A stretch of 64,000 nucleotides of DNA from Acidimicrobiia bacterium (lineage in GTDB: Bacteria > Actinomycetota > Acidimicrobiia > Acidimicrobiales > Acidimicrobilacustridaceae): NCBI GenBank assembly GCA_020832495.1, contig JAFIEP010000052.1, positions 62,001 through 126,000 of the forward strand. Reading direction: 5' to 3'. Positions within the stretch are counted from its first letter, which is position 1. Each line of letters opens with the position of its first letter. Made by a program: the position numbers and the translations under genes. Shown here in pieces: positions 25,774-34,890 of this stretch. Below the pieces are notes generated by a model. That model did not search any database. It was not told the origin of the DNA and worked only from the letters and a program-made list of their open reading frames with translations.

Positions 25774-27405
25774 GTGGCTGGTGATCCGCACAGGCGAGCA
25801 GCACCGTGGCTGTGCGCTGGGGCGTTGGCCCTGGTGGCGCTGCTCATCGCCCTCTTCTCTCTGAGCAGGATGACGGCCTGGCAGGCCGGCGCCGCGCCTG
25901 ACGGGATGAGTTACCTGGGGGCGGCGTCGAACCTCCAGGACGGTCGCGGCATCACCGGACCGTTCGCCACGTCGATCGACCCGTTCGGCCCGGCCGAGGC
26001 CGCGGCGTTCGACGGCGCCGTGCCGTTCATCCAGTGGCCGCCGCTCTACCCCGCCGTGCTCGCCCTCGTCAGTCCCGGCGACGTCGACCCGCGAATCGCC
26101 GCCGGCCTGTTCAACGCACTGGCCTTCGGCCTGCTCGTCGGTGGGGTGGCAGGCATCAGTACCCGACTCAGCGGCTCAGTGCTCGCCGGTGCCGTCGCCG
26201 GACTGCTGCTCGTCGCGCAACCCGACGTGCTCCTCCTACACCTGCTGGTGGCGGCCGAGCCGCTCTTCTTGGTGTTGCTCCTCGCCGGCACCTGGTGCCT
26301 GGCGCGCCGGTTGTCGGGCGCCTCGGGCCGTTGGTTGGTGGCGGCCTTCGCGCTGGCCGGATCGGCGGCCCTCACCCGCTATGCGGGGCTGCCGGTGGTG
26401 GTGGCCTTCGCCGCGGCGATTGCGCTCTGGGATCGAGGGTCGGCGCGCCAGCGGGTGCTGCGCGCCACCGGTGGGCTGGCGGCCGCACTCCCCACGCTGG
26501 CCTGGTCGTGGTGGACGTCGAACGCCGCCGGCGTGTCGAACCGACGCCTGGTGGTCCAGGCGCCCGACGACGCCCAGTGGCGGTTCGTGGTCGAGAACGT
26601 ACTGCGCTGGGTGTCGCCCCCCGATGCCGTCACCGCAGCCCGAGCGGTGGTGGTCGGCGCGGTGGTGGTGACACTGATCGGCGCCGCGGTGGCGCTGGTT
26701 GCCGCCGGGAACCGTCGCAGCACGCTCGCAGGAGGCGAGGATCCGCCGAGCGCCGACGCTGTCGACGAGGCCACTGCGTGGCTGCGGGTGGTTGCGGTGG
26801 TCGCCCCGGCGTACGTCGCCGGCGTGGTGGCCACCCATGTGCTCTTCGACCGAGGGGTGCCCATCGGCGGTCGGCTCATGGTGCCGCTGCTGCCCTGGCT
26901 GTTGCCGGTGATCGCCGTCGGTGTCGTCCGTCTCGTCGAAGCGGCGGCACCTCGGCACCAGCAGTGGGTGACCGGTGCACTGGTGGTGGTGGCCGCAGCG
27001 GTGATCCTTCCGGTGGGCAGCGGCGTGTGGGACGTGACCGGCCGCGACACCGTCCGTCCACCGGCGGAACAGACGGCGACGGCTGACTACCTCCGCTCGC
27101 TCGACACCGACGCGCTCGTGGTGTCGAACGACCCGGCGCTCGTGTGGTTCACCAGCGGTCAGGAGGCCATCCCGGTGCCGCGCCGCAGCGACGCCCCGAC
27201 GGGAGTGGCGAACGACGCCTTCGACGTGCATCTCGCCGAGGCGGCGGCGTTGCTCGAGGAGCGTGCGGGGGCCGTCGTGCTCTACCGGACGGCCACGCTC
27301 TTCGGACCTCACTTCGCTCGCGTCGAGGACTTCGAGGCCCATGGGTTCGCAGTGGTGAAGGAGGGTGACGAGGCCGTGGTGTTGGAACGCTCGTCCAGCG
27401 AGTAG
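25774..27405 (+). CDS. Polytopic membrane glycosyltransferase-like protein (GT-C/ArnT-like)
   Basis: About 543 residues with ten or more hydrophobic helices and a C-terminal soluble tail (~430-543). The N-terminal extracytoplasmic loop holds an acidic site followed by aromatic residues ([19 protein letters not shown] ... [15 protein letters not shown]), the layout of GT-C glycosyltransferases that use polyprenyl-phosphate sugars. No specific family or acceptor is recognised. The start is uncertain: GTG at 25774 has a TACGCT box upstream, and TTG at 25741 is possible. Its stop codon TAG supplies the first bases of the probable csoR -10 element, an unusually tight junction. Its place within the copper module may be incidental. 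Confidence 0.75.
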   Translation: MAGDPHRRAAPWLCAGALALVALLIALFSLSRMTAWQAGAAPDGMSYLGAASNLQDGRGITGPFATSIDPFGPAEAAAFDGAVPFIQWPPLYPAVLALVSPGDVDPRIAAGLFNALAFGLLVGGVAGISTRLSGSVLAGAVAGLLLVAQPDVLLLHLLVAAEPLFLVLLLAGTWCLARRLSGASGRWLVAAFALAGSAALTRYAGLPVVVAFAAAIALWDRGSARQRVLRATGGLAAALPTLAWSWWTSNAAGVSNRRLVVQAPDDAQWRFVVENVLRWVSPPDAVTAARAVVVGAVVVTLIGAAVALVAAGNRRSTLAGGEDPPSADAVDEATAWLRVVAVVAPAYVAGVVATHVLFDRGVPIGGRLMVPLLPWLLPVIAVGVVRLVEAAAPRHQQWVTGALVVVAAAVILPVGSGVWDVTGRDTVRPPAEQTATADYLRSLDTDALVVSNDPALVWFTSGQEAIPVPRRSDAPTGVANDAFDVHLAEAAALLEERAGAVVLYRTATLFGPHFARVEDFEAHGFAVVKEGDEAVVLERSSSE

Positions 27406-27423
27406 GATACCCCCCAACCCTAT
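27405..27423. promoter_or_regulatory. CsoR-type operator overlapping the csoR start codon
   Basis: GGATACCCCCCAACCCTAT runs into the ATG at 27422 and overlaps a TAGGAT box (27403-27408). With the matching site before copA it defines a two-operator CsoR regulon and implies autorepression. Confidence 0.75.
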
Positions 27424-27703
27424 GGCTGGTTATGCGATCTCCCGTGACGACTATCTCCGACGCCTCCGACGTATCGAGGGCCAGGTGCGCGGTCTGCAGC
27501 AGATGGTCGAGGACGACACCTACTGCATCGACGTCCTCACCCAGATCTCGTCGGTGACCAAGGCGCTCCAGGCGGTGGGGCTGGGATTGCTCGACGAGCA
27601 CGTGCGTCACTGCGTGCGCGACGCCGCCGAGGAGAGTCCCGAGGCAGGCGACGCCAAGGTGGAAGAGGCGGTGGCTGCGGTGGCGCGACTGCTGCGGAGC
27701 TGA
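27422..27703 (+). CDS. csoR: Copper-sensing repressor CsoR
   Basis: A 93-residue DUF156 regulator, an all-helical DNA-binding repressor that releases DNA when Cu(I) binds. The ligand set is intact: Cys35 in TYCIDVL and His60 and Cys64 in DEHVRHC, matching the Cys-His-Cys triad of mycobacterial CsoR. RRLRRIEGQVRGLQQMVEDD is the family's N-terminal signature. ATG at 27422 is favoured over an upstream frame start at 27365 because the upstream residues are antisense to nothing conserved and the operator overlaps this ATG. It regulates copA-copZ and itself. Confidence 0.95.
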   Translation: MAGYAISRDDYLRRLRRIEGQVRGLQQMVEDDTYCIDVLTQISSVTKALQAVGLGLLDEHVRHCVRDAAEESPEAGDAKVEEAVAAVARLLRS

Positions 27704-27831
27704 CGTCGCCGCAGTGCCCTCGGCCGTCGGGTGGCGCCACCGCCACTGCCGTGCGCTCCCTCACCGGTCGGGCTCGCCTACGATGCCCACCTCGGCGGGG
27801 TCGAACAGCCACTGAGGGGACCGGGGACCAG

Positions 27832-30042
27832 GTGACGAGAGCACGAGCGCTGAAGCTCGGGATGGCCGTGGTGACCGCCGGCCTCCTCGTGGTGTCCGTC
27901 CTGCCCGCCGGCGCGCAGCCTGACACCGTGGCTGACGGGTCCCGAAGCTGGGAGTCGGTGATCGAGGCCCCGGACTTCGCCACCGAGACCTATGGCGATC
28001 CGTGGGACTTCGCCAACCCCGAGGACACCCCCGTCGTCATCCAGAACCTCCCCGATGGCCCCGAGTACCTGATGCCCGAGCCCTCGGGTGGCTCGGTGAC
28101 CTACGAGAGCCCGAACGGCACCCAGCTCTGGTTGGTGCGCAACTGGGGGGCCGGGGCGTTGGCCACGAACCGGGACGGCCCCGTCCTGCCCATCGACGCC
28201 GATCGCTACCGACGGCTGTCGATGAGTGTCACCGTGAGCGGCACCAGGCCCGTCGGTGCGGGGGCGTTCTGGTGGGGGTGCGACCCGGACCTGTTGGGGG
28301 TGGCCACCCCGCCAGGGGTCACCGACACGCCTGCGGCCTGTGCCGAGCAGACCAGGGAACGCTTCGGCGGCACCCCGTTCACCCTCCAGCCGGGCACACA
28401 GGTGGTGGACATTCCCCTCACCCGTACCGAGGCCTTCGGCCCGGCCGACTGGTCGGGGCTCGTCAGCACGCTCCTGGTCACCACCAACGGCGGGGCGCCC
28501 GTCGACGGCGATGCCGACCCGTCGCTGCAGCCGGCTTCCATCACCTTGGACTGGGTGCGGCTCTACGCCCCCCAAGGCCGCCCGACCACCGATCCGCACC
28601 CGCCCGGTGCGATCGTGGACGGGCTGGGGGTGCTGCCACGGCCCCGGCCGGTCATCGTTGCGCCCGACGTGCGTGGTGACGAGGACTACGCCACCGTCGT
28701 GCGTGGCAAGGGCTGGGACATGGACACCCTCGACGACCTGTTCGGTTCGATCAACACAACGGTGTGGGTCAATCCCGAACTGGGGCGCATCGAGGGCACC
28801 ACCGCCGGCCCGACGTTCAACGACCCGGTCATCCGCTTCAGGAACCCGGGCCCGATCAACGCCCGCCGCTGGCACCGCCTCGAGTTCGTGGCCGGACTGG
28901 AGGGACGCTTCGACCTCGAGGACTACGAGGGTGGCGGGACCATGGCCCGGTTCGTGTGGCGCAACCCCAACGCCATCAGCGGGTCGAACGACGTGGGATT
29001 CCAGGAGACGAACGACATCGTCATGTTGCCCGGCGCCAACCGGATCCTGGTCGACCTGCACACCCACCCGGCCGGGCTGGTCACCGACGACGAGATCCCG
29101 TTCCGGCTGGGCTGGGGTGGCGGTGCCTCGCCGGTGGTGGACCACCCCGAGTTCCACCCGCACGAGGACCGTGGGGTGCGGGACTGGTGGATCTCCGAGC
29201 TCCGCTTGCGACGCAACCACCTGGCCGATCCCACGTTCGACGTCCGTTTCCGAGACGATGCCCACCAGGCGGGCACCACCGCCACCGTGGCGTTGGCCAC
29301 GACCCGCGGCGGTGACCCCGAGCACATCGTGGCCTCGGGCGTCCCGGTCAGCCCGGGTGAGAACGCGGTGCTGCTCGACAGCGCCACGCTGCCGTTCCAG
29401 CACCTGTTCTGGGTGCGCCTCACCCTGACCCGCCCGAACGGCGTGGCCACCACCACCTGGTCCAGCGGGCCGGTGGAGACTGGCACCCCGGTCGAGTTCA
29501 CCGACATGGTGCCGGGGAACGCTTTCTTCGACGACGTGTTCTGGTTGGTGAAGGCGGGCGTGGCCGACGGCTACTCGCCCGACACCTACGGCGCGGTGGC
29601 GCCGGTGTCGCGCCAGGCCATGGCGGCCTTCCTGCAGCGGCTGCTCGGTGGCGGCGCCGCGCCGACGTGTACAACGGCCCCCTTCGATGACGTGCCGGTC
29701 GGCCATCCGTTCTGCGGGGCGATCGCCTGGCTGGTCGAGGAAGGCATCGCCGACGGCTACGACGACGGGACGTTCCGTCCCACCAGGCCGGTGTCGCGCC
29801 AGGCCATGGCGGCCTTCCTCCATCGGGCGGTGACCGGCCAGGGGGTGGCGCCGACGTGTGAGGTGCCCGCGCACCGTGACGTGGACGGCACCTCGCCGTT
29901 CTGCGGTGAGATCGCCTGGCTGGGAGCGGCAGGCATTACCCGGGTTGTGTCGAGTGAGGACTTCCGGCCAGCAGACCCGGTGTCGCGCCAGGCCATGGCC
30001 GCCTTCCTGCGGAGGGTGCAAGGTGGGGGAGGGGGCCAGTGA
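27832..30042 (+). CDS. Secreted protein with C-terminal SLH repeats
   Basis: A 736-residue exported protein. The signal peptide covers residues ~8-30 (GMAVVTAGLLVVSVLPAGA/QPD). The large central region has beta-sandwich character, with GAFWWGCDPD and SITLDWVRLYAP suggesting a carbohydrate-binding or hydrolase-like surface domain, but I cannot name it. Three SLH repeats at ~570-736 carry FFDDVFWLVKAGVADGYSP and GHPFCGAIAWLVEEGIADGY, with VSRQAMAAFLQR-type ends. The second and third repeats contain paired cysteines, suggesting disulphides outside the cell. GTG at 27832 is weakly supported by GGGGA upstream, and a TACGAT box lies at 27779. Its stop overlaps the hydrolase gene as GTGA. Confidence 0.8.
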   Translation: MTRARALKLGMAVVTAGLLVVSVLPAGAQPDTVADGSRSWESVIEAPDFATETYGDPWDFANPEDTPVVIQNLPDGPEYLMPEPSGGSVTYESPNGTQLWLVRNWGAGALATNRDGPVLPIDADRYRRLSMSVTVSGTRPVGAGAFWWGCDPDLLGVATPPGVTDTPAACAEQTRERFGGTPFTLQPGTQVVDIPLTRTEAFGPADWSGLVSTLLVTTNGGAPVDGDADPSLQPASITLDWVRLYAPQGRPTTDPHPPGAIVDGLGVLPRPRPVIVAPDVRGDEDYATVVRGKGWDMDTLDDLFGSINTTVWVNPELGRIEGTTAGPTFNDPVIRFRNPGPINARRWHRLEFVAGLEGRFDLEDYEGGGTMARFVWRNPNAISGSNDVGFQETNDIVMLPGANRILVDLHTHPAGLVTDDEIPFRLGWGGGASPVVDHPEFHPHEDRGVRDWWISELRLRRNHLADPTFDVRFRDDAHQAGTTATVALATTRGGDPEHIVASGVPVSPGENAVLLDSATLPFQHLFWVRLTLTRPNGVATTTWSSGPVETGTPVEFTDMVPGNAFFDDVFWLVKAGVADGYSPDTYGAVAPVSRQAMAAFLQRLLGGGAAPTCTTAPFDDVPVGHPFCGAIAWLVEEGIADGYDDGTFRPTRPVSRQAMAAFLHRAVTGQGVAPTCEVPAHRDVDGTSPFCGEIAWLGAAGITRVVSSEDFRPADPVSRQAMAAFLRRVQGGGGGQ

Positions 30043-31037
30043 GCGACGTGCCGACCTGGCCCGAGCCCGTGGCGGGCAAACCCGACGCTGGTCGCCAGGA
30101 GCGCGGTGACACCGTGACGGGCGACGAGGCGGTCAGCGCGCTGGCCGGCGCGGTCGACCTCGAACCCCGATCCGAGGGCCGGGTGCGCCTGCACGGACGC
30201 CGTCGGCTGGGGTGGGCGGAGTACGGCGATCCCGACGGTCAGCCGGTGCTGTGGTTTCACGGCACACCTGGAGGGCGGCGACAGCTTCCGCCCTCGGCAC
30301 CGCTGCTGGCCGAGCGCCTGGGGGTGCGGCTCATCGGCATGGACCGTCCGGGCACCGGGTTGTCAACCACACACCGCTACGACCGGGTGGTGGACGTGGT
30401 GGACGACGCCGCGGCGGTGCTCGACCACCTCGAGGTCGCGCGATGTGCGGTGGCGGGACTGTCGGGCGGCGGTCCCTACGCCTTGGCGGTCAGCCACGCC
30501 ATGGCCGACCGGATCAGCGCTGCTGCGGTGCTCGGCGGGGTGGCGCCGACCTGCGGCCCCGAGCGCGCAGAGGGGATCGCCCGACTGTTGGTGCCGGGCG
30601 GTGCACTGTTCGGCGCATTGGCCGTACCGGCGGGCGAGGTGGTGACCATGGCGGCGCGTCCGCTGCGCCGCTGGATGAGCCCCATTTTCGACGTGTACGC
30701 CACGCTCGGGCCGGGCGCCGACCGCCCCCTGCTGCGTGACGCCTCACTGAAGACAGCGCTGCTGGCCGACCTGGCCAGCTCGCTCGAAGGCGGCTTGCGG
30801 GCACCGTTGTGCGACCTGGTGGTGTTCGGGCGGGACTGGGGGTTCTCGCTGGCCGAGATCGAGGTCCCGGTCACGTTCTGGCACGGCGATGCCGACGCCA
30901 TCGTGCCGTTCGACCACGGTGCCCACCAGGCCGACCTGGTACCGAACGGTGAGCTCCGCTGCTGCCCCGGCGGCGGCCACTTTGCCGGCTTTGTGCGCAC
31001 CGAGGAAGTGCTCACCACTCTCGTCGAGCGCTCCTGA
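30039..31037 (+). CDS. Alpha/beta-hydrolase fold protein
   Basis: A 332-residue cytosolic hydrolase. The oxyanion segment is VLWFHGTPGGRRQLPP, the nucleophile Ser is in VAGLSGGGPYALAVS, the acid in FWHGDADAIVPFDHG and the catalytic His in PGGGHFAGFV. The family covers esterases, epoxide hydrolases and related enzymes; this substrate is unknown. GTG at 30039 overlaps the SLH gene stop. The first ~40 residues look disordered, so GTG at 30114, giving VTGDEAVSALAGAV, is an alternative. Convergent with the aminotransferase gene, 14 bp away. Confidence 0.87.
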   Translation: MSDVPTWPEPVAGKPDAGRQERGDTVTGDEAVSALAGAVDLEPRSEGRVRLHGRRRLGWAEYGDPDGQPVLWFHGTPGGRRQLPPSAPLLAERLGVRLIGMDRPGTGLSTTHRYDRVVDVVDDAAAVLDHLEVARCAVAGLSGGGPYALAVSHAMADRISAAAVLGGVAPTCGPERAEGIARLLVPGGALFGALAVPAGEVVTMAARPLRRWMSPIFDVYATLGPGADRPLLRDASLKTALLADLASSLEGGLRAPLCDLVVFGRDWGFSLAEIEVPVTFWHGDADAIVPFDHGAHQADLVPNGELRCCPGGGHFAGFVRTEEVLTTLVERS

Positions 31038-31051
31038 ACGCGGCGCGACGG

Positions 31052-32290
31052 TCAGCGCTCAGTGGTGCACCAGTGCACCAGACGCTCCATGGCCTCGGTG
31101 ACGTCCTCGGTGGCGCCGGCGTAGGAGAGTCGCACCCAGCGGTGACCGCCGTCGGGATCGAAGTCGATGCCGGGCGTGACGGCCACGCCGAGCTCGTCCA
31201 ACCACCGTGCACACAAGGCCTGCGCATCGTCGGTGAGATGCGACACCTCGGCCCAGGCATAGAAGGCGCCGTCGGAGGGGGCGACACGGGTTGCCCCGCA
31301 GCGACGTAGGCCGTCGAGTACCAGCGAGCGGTTGGTGGCGTAGCGGGCAACGTGGGCGTCGAGCTCGTCGGTGGCGTCCATGGCCGCCAGTCCGGCCACC
31401 TGGGCCAACGTCGGTGGCGCCACGGTGAGGTTCTGGGCGAGGCGACGTACCGGGTCGACGAGCGCATCGGGCACCACCAACCAGCCCAGCCGCCACCCGG
31501 GCATGGAGAAGTACTTGGAGAACGAGTTGACGACGATGGCCGATTCGTCGACCTCGAGCACGCTGGGTGCGGACGTCCCGTAGGTGATGCCGTGGTAGAT
31601 CTCGTCGACGACGAGCCACGCGCCCGCGTCGTTGCACCACTGCGCCAGCGCGGTGAGGGCGTCGGTGTCGAGCACCGTACCGGTGGGGTTGGAGGGGCTG
31701 GCCACCACCAGCCCGTCGAGGTGACCGGCAGCGGCCAGGTGGGTCGGGTGGGGTTGGAAGCGGGTGCGTTCGTCGACCTCCAGCGGCACTGGCTCACAGC
31801 CGAGTGACGTCAGCATGGTGGGGTAGCAGGGGTAGCCCGGCTGGGCCACACCCACCCGGGCACCGACGTCGAACGCGACCAGGAAGGCCAGGACACACGC
31901 CCCCGACGCCCCGGTGGTGACCACCACCCGCTCGGGGTCGACGGCGAGGCCGTGCCGCTCGGCGTACCAGCGAGCGATCCGCTCCCGCAGCGACACCGTG
32001 CCCTCGGCGTCCGTGTAGTGCAGCGGGGTGTGCTCCAGTACAGCAGCCGCTGCTCGGCGGGCGACCGCCGGGGCGGGGGTGGATGGTTGGCCGACCTCGA
32101 GGTGCAGCACCCCGTGCCCGGCGGCTTCCCGTTCGCCGGCGGCACGCATCACCGCCATGACGTGGAACGGCGGTACGTCGGATCGGCGGGCCGGTGCACG
32201 ACGCTGTCCGGCTGCAGGTCCACCCTCGGACGAGCCGGCAGGCGACCCGCTCCCGGCTGGTCGGGATCCCGATCGGAGCGGTGACGACAT
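31052..32290 (-). CDS. PLP-dependent aminotransferase, class I/II
   Basis: A 412-residue fold-type I aminotransferase. The cofactor Lys is in VNSFSKYFSMPGWRLGW, the Asn/Asp pocket in SPSNPTGTVLDTDAL and VVDEIYHGITYGT, the substrate-carboxylate Arg near RWVRLSYAGATEDV, and the phosphate-binding turn in TTGASGACVLAF. It resembles aspartate/aromatic-type transaminases; amino donor not determinable. The first ~35 residues are Ser/Gly/Arg-rich and probably disordered, and a later start (VMAVMRAAGERE) is possible. Monocistronic. Confidence 0.9.
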   Translation of the reverse strand: MSSPLRSGSRPAGSGSPAGSSEGGPAAGQRRAPARRSDVPPFHVMAVMRAAGEREAAGHGVLHLEVGQPSTPAPAVARRAAAAVLEHTPLHYTDAEGTVSLRERIARWYAERHGLAVDPERVVVTTGASGACVLAFLVAFDVGARVGVAQPGYPCYPTMLTSLGCEPVPLEVDERTRFQPHPTHLAAAGHLDGLVVASPSNPTGTVLDTDALTALAQWCNDAGAWLVVDEIYHGITYGTSAPSVLEVDESAIVVNSFSKYFSMPGWRLGWLVVPDALVDPVRRLAQNLTVAPPTLAQVAGLAAMDATDELDAHVARYATNRSLVLDGLRRCGATRVAPSDGAFYAWAEVSHLTDDAQALCARWLDELGVAVTPGIDFDPDGGHRWVRLSYAGATEDVTEAMERLVHWCTTER

Positions 32291-32424
32291 GGACGTGGCA
32301 GGCTACCGACCATCGGCAGGTCGCGCTGGCGTCCTCGGCCCAACGGGTTGGCTGCACATCGTGGCGGCCCTGACCGGGTAGGACACCTCAACGATCGGCA
32401 GGCACCCACGACCCGGAGGTCCCC

Positions 32425-32682
32425 ATGAGCGAGCACGCGGTAGCCGAGGAAAGCCGTCTGGCGCAGACACAGGCGCAACTGGACCGGGCCCAGGCGGCCT
32501 TGGACCACGCTCAGCACGTCATGGACGCCGTCGAGAAGGTCGAGCAGGTCGTCCAGCGTTCCAGGAGCAAGCTCAAGGTGGGCGTTGCCGTCCTCGCCGT
32601 GGTCGCGGTCGTCGGGATCGCCGTGTCAGTGCGCCGGCGAGCGCGTCGCAAGGCCGACGACCGCAGCGACGCCAACGAGTGA
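32425..32682 (+). CDS. Small coiled-coil, single-membrane-helix protein (85 aa)
   Basis: An N-terminal coiled coil (residues ~8-45, with heptads in TQAQLDRAQAALDHAQHVMD) is followed by one transmembrane helix (VGVAVLAVVAVVGIAVSV) and a very basic tail RRRARRKADD. This predicts a cytoplasmic coiled coil anchored by a C-proximal helix. Family not recognised. ATG at 32425 follows GGAGG at 5 nt. Its TGA directly abuts the cobT stop codon (TGATCA at 32680-32685), so the genes converge with no gap. Confidence 0.7.
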   Translation: MSEHAVAEESRLAQTQAQLDRAQAALDHAQHVMDAVEKVEQVVQRSRSKLKVGVAVLAVVAVVGIAVSVRRRARRKADDRSDANE

Positions 32683-33765
32683 TCACCGAGGCGGTCGTGC
32701 CGTGCCAGCGTCCTTTCGGGTGACTCCTGCGCTGTCGAAGGTGGCCATCTCGGCCAGTAGCAGCGCAGCGCTGGTCACGATCGGCAACGCCGACACCGCA
32801 CCAGTGCCTTCCCCGAGGCGCATCGCGAGGTCCAGCACCGGCTCGAGGTCCAGCGCCTCCAGCGCTGCGGTGGCACCGGGCTCGGTCGAACGGTGGCCGG
32901 CGATGAGGTAGCCACCGGACTCGGGAGCCAGCGATGTCGCCACCAGCGCTGCGGCGCAGGCGATGACGCCGTCGACGAGTACCGGCACCTGGTGTGCAGC
33001 AGCACCCACGATGGCGCCCGCCAGCGCGGCGATCTCGAGGCCGCCCACGTCGGCCAGCACCTCGAGCGGCGTGCCGCCGCCGGCCCGCTGCGCGGCGGCA
33101 CGCACCACCGCCACCTTGCGGGCCAAGGTGGCGTCGTCGATCCCGGTGCCTCGACCGGTGACGACGGTGGCATCGGTGCCGCACAACACGCTGATCAGCG
33201 CCGCCGCCGAGGTGGTGTTGGCGATGCCCATCTCGCCGGTGAGCAGGCTGCGGTGCCCTGCAGCGATGGCCTCGGTGGCCACCTCGGCGCCGACGTCGAG
33301 CGCACGCCGCGCATCGTCGAGCGACATGGCCGGCCCGGTGGCCAGGTCGTCGGTGCCCGGGCGGACCCGCCGGTGCGTCACACCATCGATTCCGTCGAGG
33401 TCGGTGGCCACACCGACGTCGACTACTCGCACGGTCACTCCGTGTTGGCGGGCCAGCACGCTCACCGCCGCGCCGCCGGCAGCGATGTTGGCCACCATCT
33501 GGGCGGTCACGTCCTGCGGCCAGGGCGTCACCCCCTGCGCGTGCACCCCGTGGTCGGCGGCGAACACCACCAGCGCGGCGGGAGTGGGTGGCGGCGGTGG
33601 AGCCTCGCCGGCGATGGCGCTGAGCTGTGCGCCGAGCGACTCGAGGCGACCGAGCGCGCCGGGCGGCTTGGTGAGCTGGAGCTGCCGCTCGTCGGCTGCC
33701 TGTCGAGCCGATTCGTCGACGGGGACGACGCGGCGGACGGCTCGTTCGAAGCTGCTGGTGGTCAC
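32683..33765 (-). CDS. cobT: Nicotinate-nucleotide--dimethylbenzimidazole phosphoribosyltransferase
   Basis: A 360-residue enzyme of the cobalamin lower-ligand pathway; it moves phosphoribose from nicotinate mononucleotide to dimethylbenzimidazole. Family motifs: LTKPPGALGRLESLGAQL at the N-terminus, VVFAADHGVHAQGVTPWPQ, LLTGEMGIANTTSAAAL, TGRGTGIDDATLARK and HRSTEPGATAAL, with the catalytic Glu expected near GEGTGAVSALPI. GTG at 33765 is preceded by GAGGA. The frame stays open to 33885, but that stretch is antisense to nothing conserved. No other cob genes and no cobalamin riboswitch are next to it. Confidence 0.93.
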   Translation of the reverse strand: MTTSSFERAVRRVVPVDESARQAADERQLQLTKPPGALGRLESLGAQLSAIAGEAPPPPPTPAALVVFAADHGVHAQGVTPWPQDVTAQMVANIAAGGAAVSVLARQHGVTVRVVDVGVATDLDGIDGVTHRRVRPGTDDLATGPAMSLDDARRALDVGAEVATEAIAAGHRSLLTGEMGIANTTSAAALISVLCGTDATVVTGRGTGIDDATLARKVAVVRAAAQRAGGGTPLEVLADVGGLEIAALAGAIVGAAAHQVPVLVDGVIACAAALVATSLAPESGGYLIAGHRSTEPGATAALEALDLEPVLDLAMRLGEGTGAVSALPIVTSAALLLAEMATFDSAGVTRKDAGTARPPR

Positions 33766-33805
33766 GTCGCGATCCTCGTTGCGCCGGCGTCCAGGTGATC
33801 GCAGG

Positions 33806-34474
33806 CTACCGGTGGGGGTGGTCACTGCCGTCCAGGTCGGCGTGCTGGCGGATCCAGCTGTGCATGACGATGCCGGCGGCCACACCGACGTTCAGCGATC
33901 GAGTGGAGCCGAACTGGGTGATGGCCACGATCTGAGACGTCGCCGCCACGGCGTCGGGGGACAGCCCCGGTCCCTCCTGGCCGAACACCAGCATGCAGAC
34001 CTCGGGCAGAGACACGGTCTCGACCGGATCGGCTGCCGCCACGTTGTCCACACCGATGAGGGGTAGACCGTCCCGCTCCGCCCAGCTGGCCAACGCCTCG
34101 ATGCTGTCGTGATGGTGGACCTGCAGATACCGCTCGGTCACCATGGCCCCTCGCCGATTCCACCGTCGCCGCCCGACGATGTGGACCCCCGCCGCCCCGA
34201 AGGCGTTTGCGGTGCGGACGATGGTGCCGATGTTGCGGTCGTGTTGGTAGTTCTCGATGGCCACGTGGAACGAGTGCCGTCGTTGGTCGAGGTCGGCCAC
34301 GATGGCGTCGACCCGCCAGTAGCGGTAGTGGTCGACCACGTTGCGCCGGTCGCCGCCGGCCAGCAACTCGGGGTCCAGCCGAGGGTCGTCTGGCCACGGG
34401 AGGGGGTGGGGACCGACCCCGACCTGGTGGTCGACCCCTTCGTCGGGGTCTGCGTCGTCGTCGGCAGGGTCCAT
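33806..34474 (-). CDS. SPOUT-family (TrmH/SpoU) RNA 2'-O-methyltransferase
   Basis: A 222-residue knotted methyltransferase. All three family motifs are present: DRNIGTIVRTANAFGAAGVH, VFGQEGPGLSPDAV and SLNVGVAAGIVMHSW. The product methylates a tRNA or rRNA ribose; which RNA cannot be told. The N-terminal ~60 residues (acidic, then DHYRYWRVDAIVADLDQRR) are lineage-specific. ATG at 34474 is chosen; longer frames upstream run antisense to the DUF3039 gene. Divergent from that gene by 63 bp. Confidence 0.92.
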   Translation of the reverse strand: MDPADDDADPDEGVDHQVGVGPHPLPWPDDPRLDPELLAGGDRRNVVDHYRYWRVDAIVADLDQRRHSFHVAIENYQHDRNIGTIVRTANAFGAAGVHIVGRRRWNRRGAMVTERYLQVHHHDSIEALASWAERDGLPLIGVDNVAAADPVETVSLPEVCMLVFGQEGPGLSPDAVAATSQIVAITQFGSTRSLNVGVAAGIVMHSWIRQHADLDGSDHPHR

Positions 34475-34525
34475 CGGAGCAGCGTTCCCCACCGGGTCGT
34501 CTCGGCGCCAGCGCGCCGGTCGCCC

Positions 34526-34531
34526 TACGAT
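34526..34531 (+). promoter_or_regulatory. -10-like box TACGAT before DUF3039 gene
   Basis: TACGAT, six bases, GTG at 34538. This is the 12-nt leaderless spacing. Confidence 0.5.
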
Positions 34532-34537
34532 GGTCCC

Positions 34538-34795
34538 GTGACCGATCTCGGCGTCGACGAACGTCTCGACCAGCGCACCGACGAGCGGTTGGAGCCCGGC
34601 GACCACGAGCGCCTGGCCCACATCATCCGCAAGTCCGACCACATGAAGGCCTACGTGATGGGTGAGGAAGTCGTGGCGCTGTGCGGCAAGAAGTGGGTGC
34701 CGAGCCGCGACCCCGAGAAGTTCCCGGTCTGCCCGGAGTGCCGCAGCATGCTCGAGGCCCTCAGTGGTGCTCGGGGCGGCGGCGACCGTCGATGA
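34538..34795 (+). CDS. DUF3039 protein
   Basis: An 85-residue protein conserved in Actinobacteria as DUF3039. The typical core is HIIRKSDHMKAYVMGEEV, then ALCGKKWVPSRDPEKFPVC, then CPECRSMLEAL. The Cys of ALCGKKW and the CPEC pair look like a small zinc ribbon. The cellular role is unknown. GTG at 34538 is supported by the -10 box spacing; the frame is open to 34109 but that part is antisense to the methyltransferase gene. Confidence 0.85.
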   Translation: MTDLGVDERLDQRTDERLEPGDHERLAHIIRKSDHMKAYVMGEEVVALCGKKWVPSRDPEKFPVCPECRSMLEALSGARGGGDRR

Positions 34796-34843
34796 GCTTG
34801 GTGGACCGCAGGTCCCCGACGACGGTCTGATCAAGTCAGCTAT

Positions 34844-34858
34844 CTGACGGTCCGTCAG
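34844..34858. promoter_or_regulatory. Perfect 7-1-7 palindrome, TetR-type operator
   Basis: CTGACGGTCCGTCAG is perfectly symmetric about one base. It lies 20 bp before the TACCAT -10 box and overlaps the expected -35 region of the SDR-P450 operon. Such palindromes are typical for TetR-family repressors. No TetR gene is in the window. Confidence 0.65.
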
Positions 34859-34878
34859 CTTTCTGCGGCTGGCCGACC

Positions 34879-34884
34879 TACCAT
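34879..34884 (+). promoter_or_regulatory. -10-like box TACCAT before SDR gene
   Basis: TACCAT, six bases, GTG at 34891. The spacing is the same 12 nt, downstream of the palindromic operator. Confidence 0.45.
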
Positions 34885-34890
34885 GTCGTC

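Noticed and set aside
27730-27741. GGTGGCGCCACC palindrome downstream of csoR
   Set aside because: Without a loop it cannot form a good hairpin; such GC palindromes arise often by chance at this base composition.
33766-33805. Possible cobalamin riboswitch before cobT
   Set aside because: The gap to the next gene is only about 40 bp and holds a Shine-Dalgarno sequence but no B12-box-like or folded leader sequence.
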